A DNA stretch of 64,000 nt from Prionace glauca (taxonomy: Eukaryota > Chordata > Chondrichthyes > Carcharhiniformes > Carcharhinidae). Below the pieces are notes generated by a model. That model was not told the origin of the DNA. It saw nothing but the letters and a program-made list of their open reading frames with translations, and did no database searches. The stretch covers positions 8,056,449 to 8,120,448 of the forward strand of contig CM075743.1 in assembly GCA_037974335.1 (NCBI GenBank), in the 5' to 3' direction. Shown piece after piece: positions 61,801 to 64,000 of the stretch. A program made the translations under genes and the position numbers. The stretch's first letter is position 1, and every line of letters starts with the position of its first letter.

Positions 61801-63444
61801 CCATCAACCCGCGTCTTAAAAATATTTAGCGAGGCAGCCTCCACCACTTCAAAGGACAGAGAATTCCAGAGATTCACCACCCTTTGAATGATTCTGCCCA
61901 GAAACAGCACAAAAGTAGTTACTGAAATCTGAAATCCACATTTGTCACATCAGCTTATTCACCACACTTCAGGTTCTTGAGGGAAAACAACTGTAAGGCG
62001 GGGTGGGGGGGTAACAGGGGGAAACGGAAATGCAGGGGAATTGGAACCCAATCTAACATTATAATCATTCACTGCAAGAATTTTTAAAAAAATAACATTA
62101 TTTCTGATTCCACACTAACAACACCTTCATACTATGAAACTCACCCCTTGCTGAGTTCTTCAGGAAATTCCAATTAATGGGTAGTTTCTGGGTGCCCAAG
62201 CTGACCTCCTGCTCCCATATATGATGCAATTCATCGTTGTTAAGCAATCACTACAAGGAAGGAAGGAAATAGGAAAGATGAAACAAAAAGCACTTCACCG
62301 TAGGACACTGGAGGCAATTGTTTTCCAAACAGAATAAGAACATAAGAACATAAGAACATAAGAAATAGGAGCAGGAGTAGGCCATCTGGCCCTTCGAGCC
62401 TGCCCCGCCATTCAATAAGATCATGGCTGATCTGTCGTGACTCAGCTCCACCTTCCCGCCCTCTCCCCATAACCCTTAATCCCTTCTCTTATCAAAAACC
62501 CATCAACCCGTTTCTTAAAAATATTTAGCGAGGCAGCCTCCACCACTTCAACGGGCAGAGAATTCCAGAGATTCACCACCCTTTGAGTGAAGAAGTTCCT
62601 CCTCAACTCTGTTCTAAACCGCCCCCCCTTTATCTTGAGGCTGTGCCCCCTAGTCCTACTGTCTTTTTTGAGCGGGAACAGTCTCTCCACCTCTATCCTA
62701 TCCATCCCATTCATCATCTTATACGTCTCAATGAGATCTCCCCTCATTCTTCTAAACTCTAACGAGTACAAGCCTAGTTTATTCAGCCTCTCCTCATAGC
62801 TCAATCCCCTCAACTCCGGTATCAGCCGAGTAAACCTCCTCTGCACTCCCTCCAGGGCCAAAACAGAATACAGACTAAAGTTGATCCACTCGAACACTAA
62901 GTGTCTCTGACACAGGCAGTGATGCTTTAGTTACCAGGAAGCTTATCTGGATAATGTGGAATATATTTAATTAAACTGCCGCGTCAGTGTTGTTTTTTTC
63001 TGACATTTGTGCCACAGCTGCAGGGAAGCATTAGTTCCCTTTGAGAAAATGGTGACACTCATTCCCAAGAGGGACACAGCTGGCACCTTTTGCCAGCACC
63101 CATGGAATAGGAGATGGGGGTGGTGGGAGCAGCATGATCACGACATCGCTCCAGTTCCTCACAAGCTTCGTCTCAATTGTCAGTTCCAAAATCCTGTTCA
63201 GAACTGACATGGAACATGGCGCGTTATTCTCCATCACCTTTAAATCTGACGCATGAAATATTTTCTTTTCCAGTCACTCAGTGAATCCAATGATCCCAAT
63301 GCGATCAATGTGGGAAAATTAAGATTCCCAGCTCACATCTACATTGATGGAATTTTGTCTCCTGATCAAAGATTCGTTATTCACCTGGCTTTGAACATTA
63401 ATTTTAACCATTTGTACATAATAAAATGGATCAAATTATTTTGA
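40794..63444 (+). CDS. Gene B: CD300/pIgR-like V-C2 receptor, intact (spliced)
   Basis: Six exons join in frame: 40794-40830, 46197-46502, 49430-49747, 55347-55431, 55931-56021 and 63274-63444, 1008 nt, 335 residues plus stop. Order: leader 1-14; V domain about 15-114 with Cys33-Cys95 and the extra pair Cys47-Cys54; C2 domain about 115-220 with Cys141-Cys187 and further cysteines at 132 and 175; Ser/Thr stalk 221-249; TM about 250-273 with Arg257; tail of about 60 residues without ITIM. It is a cell-surface immune receptor by family; ligand and cell type cannot be seen. The basic TM residue suggests an ITAM-adaptor partner (inference). The family resembles CD300, pIgR and the modular domain immune-type receptors of skate. 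The tail may be a read-through of former 3' UTR. Confidence 0.85.
41173..41504 (-). mobile_element. Penelope-like 3' end with 9-base target duplication
   Basis: The insert is bounded by AGGCTTGTG on both sides (41164-41172 and 41505-41513) and is absent from the aligned place in gene A (about 1961-1969), where a single copy of the target is found. It is the reversed 'acctggtgttgtgagatttcttactg' 3' end. It arrived after the gene duplication. Confidence 0.7.
42180..42470 (-). mobile_element. tRNA-derived SINE (reversed)
   Basis: Plus strand starts with 'aatcatagaatccctacagtg' (type II tail) and ends 'gctaaccactgtgctaccatg' (reversed head). Absent from gene A. Confidence 0.75.
42480..44530 (-). 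mobile_element. Endogenous retrovirus fossil in gene B intron 1, mostly deleted
   Basis: This is the counterpart of the fossil in gene A. LTR-like sequence is found at about 42480-42930 and 44400-44530, and env-like remnants between (about 43150-44240). The pol part seen in gene A is missing. A SINE head lies at 44238-44335. It is broken in many places. Flanking sequence on both sides aligns with gene A, so the insertion pre-dates the duplication. Confidence 0.5.
44238..44335 (+). mobile_element. SINE, 5' part
   Basis: tRNA-like head 'gtggcacagtgcttagcac' and B-box-like 'aagttcaattcctgg'; the body is cut short. Confidence 0.65.
45600..47455. repeat. Inverted repeat flanking the gene B V exon
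   Basis: Left arm about 45605-46025; right arm about 46665-46835 plus 47150-47450, read in reverse. For example 'ggaaaatacaccaaatat' at 46009-46026 is matched by its complement near 46670, and 'tctaaatcgatacctaagg' at 45611 by its complement near 47440. The left arm also exists in gene A (11820-12270) but I see no right arm there. The right arm is interrupted by ~315 bases flanked by similar copies of 'catcatcaagag.tttcagacc.ag'. Confidence 0.75.
46197..46502 (+). CDS. Gene B V exon: CD300/pIgR-type V domain
   Basis: 306 nt, phase 1-1, CTCAG|GTGC to AACG|GTGCGT. It has IDCHY (Cys33), KYWC (Cys47) with Cys54 as the extra pair, N72-K-T glycosylation sequon, and DAGWYSC (Cys95). The FVVTM-KDL motif is as in pIgR and CD300 domains. 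Its upstream intron matches the V1 flank of gene A, while its downstream intron matches the V3 flank. Confidence 0.88.
47620..47850 (+). repeat. Interspersed repeat fragment of unknown class
   Basis: Blocks 'ttcattggatgtgggcatc', 'agaccagcattttttgccc' and 'gtgggtctggagtcacac' recall an abundant elasmobranch repeat. No coding part is visible. Confidence 0.4.
47855..48185 (+). mobile_element. Penelope-like retroelement, 3' end
   Basis: Starts with the codons for DLGFMLHYL and a stop ('atcttgggttcatgttgcac...'), then the 3' UTR ending 'aacctggtgttgtcagg'. Confidence 0.55.
48240..49429. other. Intron before gene B C2 exon
   Basis: No exon is seen. Bases about 48765-48900 and 54870-54995 share a block ('ggggaatgtctg', 'ggagttcagcacacacagcag'), so both are copies of some unknown repeat. 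The last 100 bases match the intron ends before the C2 exons of gene A ('tggctgaga', 'gtttgatttttagatgttcag'). Confidence 0.4.
49430..49747 (+). CDS. Gene B C2 exon: FcR-like Ig domain
   Basis: 318 nt, phase 1-1, CACAG|AACCC to ATTG|GTAAGTG. Cys141 (SVSCES) and Cys187 (YYCTAS) form the canonical pair; Cys132 and Cys175 may form a second bond. N129-A-S is a glycosylation sequon. Of the three C2 copies in gene A it is closest to C2-3 (shared NASCSGG and SYVTQ). Confidence 0.88.
49990..50225 (-). mobile_element. tRNA-derived SINE, second family (reversed)
   Basis: Blocks 'gagggggagagctgac'-like, 'ggtcaccacacctcaggc' and the reversed tRNA-like head ending 'gtaccacaaatcagccaactgag'. A shorter copy is at 55720-55845. 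Confidence 0.6.
50226..50345 (+). mobile_element. tRNA-derived SINE, third family
   Basis: tRNA-like sequence with a B-box-like 'gggttcaaatcccacc' and the tail 'ttcaattaattaataaatc'. It directly follows the previous SINE. Confidence 0.55.
50370..50690 (+). mobile_element. tRNA-derived SINE (type II, CR1-like tail)
   Basis: Head 'ttgtggcacagtgtttagc', B-box-like 'ggttcaattcctgg', body and a tail ending 'gtgtaggattctatgattcc', which recalls CR1 ATTCTATG ends. Confidence 0.75.
50740..51172 (+). mobile_element. Old CR1 C-terminus and 3' end
   Basis: C-terminal coding region ('gaggagaggttggagaaac', 'acagagggtggtgggtgcctgg') and tail 'gggcctgttcctgtgctgtaattttattcgttctttgttcttg'. Confidence 0.75.
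51550..51865 (-). mobile_element. tRNA-derived SINE (reversed, tail type I-like)
   Basis: Ends on the plus strand with the reversed head 'gaattgaacccagg ... gtgctaaccactgtgcc'. Confidence 0.7.
51870..52640. other. Intron sequence, no gene seen
   Basis: No exon or repeat that I can name; 52260-52560 may be an anonymous repeat. Confidence 0.3.
52640..52862 (+). mobile_element. SINE, 3' half
   Basis: Body part 'tccaaagatgtacaggttaggtggattggcc' and tail 'ctgaatggcctccttctgc'; the tRNA-like head is missing. Confidence 0.6.
53226..53860 (-). mobile_element. Old CR1 C-terminus and 3' end (reversed)
   Basis: The minus strand reads as CR1 thumb and C-terminal coding sequence (LVR-HLDYCVQ and ALERV-like) with several frame changes and the tail ATTTTTCTTTGTTCTTTGTTC. 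It splits an unknown repeat (53030-53940). Confidence 0.75.
54370..54660 (+). mobile_element. tRNA-derived SINE (tail type I)
   Basis: Head 'tggtacagtggttagcac', B-box-like 'agttcaattcccgg', tail 'cagtagcttcattgcagtg'. Confidence 0.75.
55347..55431 (+). CDS. Gene B stalk exon
   Basis: 85 nt, phase 1 to 2, CAATAG|AACCT to AAGAG|GTACAAGG. Thr/Ser-rich (EPKYTCEDFTTISTITLTT, then SSGSTFTNK) with one cysteine. Same length and start as in gene A. Confidence 0.8.
55931..56021 (+). CDS. Gene B transmembrane exon
   Basis: 91 nt, phase 2 to 0, GCTCAG|ATAC to TCTAAG|GTTGGT. Encodes YITWNVSRWAFFTLLVIC and AVTITWYTGKSK. Asn254 and Arg257 lie in the outer part of the hydrophobic span. The donor GTTGGT is weak compared with gene A (GTGAGG). 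Confidence 0.82.
56250..56490 (-). mobile_element. Old CR1 3' end (reversed)
   Basis: 'ttggccattcagccctcaagcctgttcc ... aagatcatggctgatc' is a diverged CR1 3' end read backwards. Confidence 0.6.
57290..58700 (+). mobile_element. Old CR1 fragment interrupted by other repeats
   Basis: Bases about 57290-57680 resemble the CR1 thumb region ('aatgggatgttggcctttac'); 58500-58700 resemble the next C-terminal part. Between them lie two copies of a G/C-rich 'gggattttcc' repeat (57690-57960 and 58190-58490). Confidence 0.45.
58779..59165. mobile_element. Two Penelope-like 3' ends forming a palindrome
   Basis: The reversed end (58779-58980) is followed by a forward copy (about 59000-59165), giving arms of about 165 bases around a short centre near 58975-59003. 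The ends read 'acagtaaaaagtctcacaac' and 'gttgtgagacttcttactg'. Confidence 0.65.
59165..61255. other. Intron before last exon of gene B, no gene seen
   Basis: No exon or clear element. A TTTTGACAG motif recurs several times at 60655-60745. Confidence 0.3.
61255..61450 (+). mobile_element. LINE 3' end (CAAATCAAA-tail family)
   Basis: 'tttgaatggacctacctcgc' to 'atgacagtaatgaatcaaaac', followed at about 61490-61560 by what looks like a short CR1 tail. Confidence 0.6.
61645..61890 (-). mobile_element. CR1-type LINE, 3' end
   Basis: Reversed tail 'aacgtaagaacataagaaa' and C-terminal coding sequence; same subfamily as the V3 insert. Confidence 0.8.
61891..62332. other. Intron sequence, no gene seen
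   Basis: Nothing recognisable beyond a G-rich patch near 62000. Confidence 0.3.
62333..62865 (-). mobile_element. CR1-type LINE, C-terminus and 3' UTR
   Basis: The minus strand carries an open CR1 C-terminal frame (LIPELRGLSYEERLNKLGL) to its stop, then the tail with three TTCTTATG units. 5'-truncated. Confidence 0.88.
63274..63444 (+). CDS. Gene B last exon: extended cytoplasmic tail
   Basis: After TTTTCCAG the exon reads SLSESNDPNAINVGKLRF... to WIKLF and TGA at 63442-63444, 56 residues. Aligned with gene A, the first ~7 codons correspond to its tail and the rest to its 3' UTR. No ITIM or ITAM (HIYIDG and HLYIIK do not fit). The AATAAA at 63420-63425 falls inside the coding frame. Confidence 0.6.
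   Translation, partial: SLSESNDPNAINVGKLRFPAHIYIDGILSPDQRFVIHLALNINFNHLYIIKWIKLF
63420..63425 (+). terminator. Gene B polyadenylation signal AATAAA, inside the reading frame
   Basis: It matches the AATAAA of gene A in place. The stop codon lies 17 bases after it, close to where cleavage would be expected. Later signals exist, for example AATAAA at 63944. Confidence 0.5.
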
Positions 63445-64000
63445 CCATGAAGTTACTGTGGTAAGAATCAAGAACTAAAATGATGGCTAGAACTTTTTAG
63501 GCGGTGTCACTCTGTCACCTTCTTGGGAATAATTTGTCTGTTTACCCTCTTTCTGTCTGCACAAGATAACTTATTGTTTCCTTTTCCTTGTCATATATTT
63601 TGCATTAAATTTTAAGCTGGTGAATATCTCTAACACATGAATAATATTCTGTAAGAAATTGAACATTTGACTTATTCATTCAATGGAAACTAGTTTCTCA
63701 ACAGTAAGTTATGCATTGACATGAGATGGAAGAATGGACCTTTCTCACAGTAGAAGACAGGGAGACCCATTGGTATAAAAAAGATTGAGTTTTCCTATAT
63801 TTCTTCACATCCGATGTTATCATCATTTTGTTTTGCTAAAGGATAGTTTTGTAATGTGTGTTATCATTATGAATCTGTACATATCAGTTGAGGTAAAGTT
63901 GGAGTGAAGGAATCATGCAAAATAGTTCATCTTTTCTTGTTTAATAAATATTTTATTCTTTTATTAAAAGTACATCAGCTGACTCCTGTGACTCTGTTCA
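63445..64000. other. 3' flank of gene B
   Basis: Aligned in part with the 3' flank of gene A (33650-34050), showing that the duplication extends beyond the last exon. No further gene is seen before the window ends. Confidence 0.4.

Noticed and set aside
63274-63444. ITIM motifs in the gene B tail
   Set aside because: The two tyrosines (HIYIDG, HLYIIK) have neither the right residue at -2 nor a hydrophobic residue at +3.
1-64000. tRNA genes, CRISPR arrays or bacterial-type operons
   Set aside because: All tRNA-like sequences are SINE heads without a complete cloverleaf that I can see. Repeats are dispersed and introns are present, so the DNA is eukaryotic.

Overview
The window is vertebrate genomic DNA, most likely from a cartilaginous fish (shark, skate or ray). 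Intron-split immune receptor exons sit in a dense background of CR1-type LINE ends, tRNA-derived SINEs, Penelope-like retroelement ends, an L2-type LINE and retroviral fossils. I recognise several of these repeat families as ones that recur in elasmobranch genomes; that is recall, not a search.

The host content is two tandem paralogous genes on the + strand for type I membrane receptors: signal peptide, a CD300/polymeric-Ig-receptor-type V domain, a C2/FcR-like Ig domain, a short stalk, a transmembrane segment with an outer-leaflet arginine, and a tail without an ITIM. Gene B (about 40.8-63.4 kb) is a clean six-exon model of 335 residues in which every junction keeps frame. Gene A (about 1.2-33.6 kb) has the same ends but three V + C2 cassettes. 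Cassette 1 is readable, although its V lost the canonical second cysteine. Cassette 2 is broken in both exons. The V of cassette 3 is split by a CR1 insertion and its C2 is frameshifted. All Ig exons are phase 1-1, so dead cassettes could be skipped without loss of frame, leaving a 288-residue receptor. The architecture resembles the modular domain immune-type receptors (MDIR) described in skate, and CD300/pIgR relatives elsewhere.

Layout: 1-1.0 kb repeats; 1.0-1.3 kb gene A promoter and signal exon; 1.3-12.4 kb first intron with a retroviral fossil, a Penelope-like element, SINEs and a LINE end; 12.4-18.2 kb tandem cassettes 1 and 2; 18.6-20.7 kb long CR1; 21-24.5 kb decayed repeats and G/C-rich sequence; 24.6-27.8 kb cassette 3; 29.7-33.6 kb stalk, TM and tail exons; 33.6-40.6 kb intergenic DNA with a CR1 carrying an uninterrupted 371-codon frame; 40.6-63.5 kb gene B.

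The two genes align through promoter, introns and 3' ends, so a unit of roughly 30-40 kb was duplicated. Several insertions are private to one copy and post-date the duplication; the retroviral fossil in the first introns is shared and pre-dates it. Exon limits come from GT/AG sites, phase and comparison between the copies. Repeat limits are approximate.
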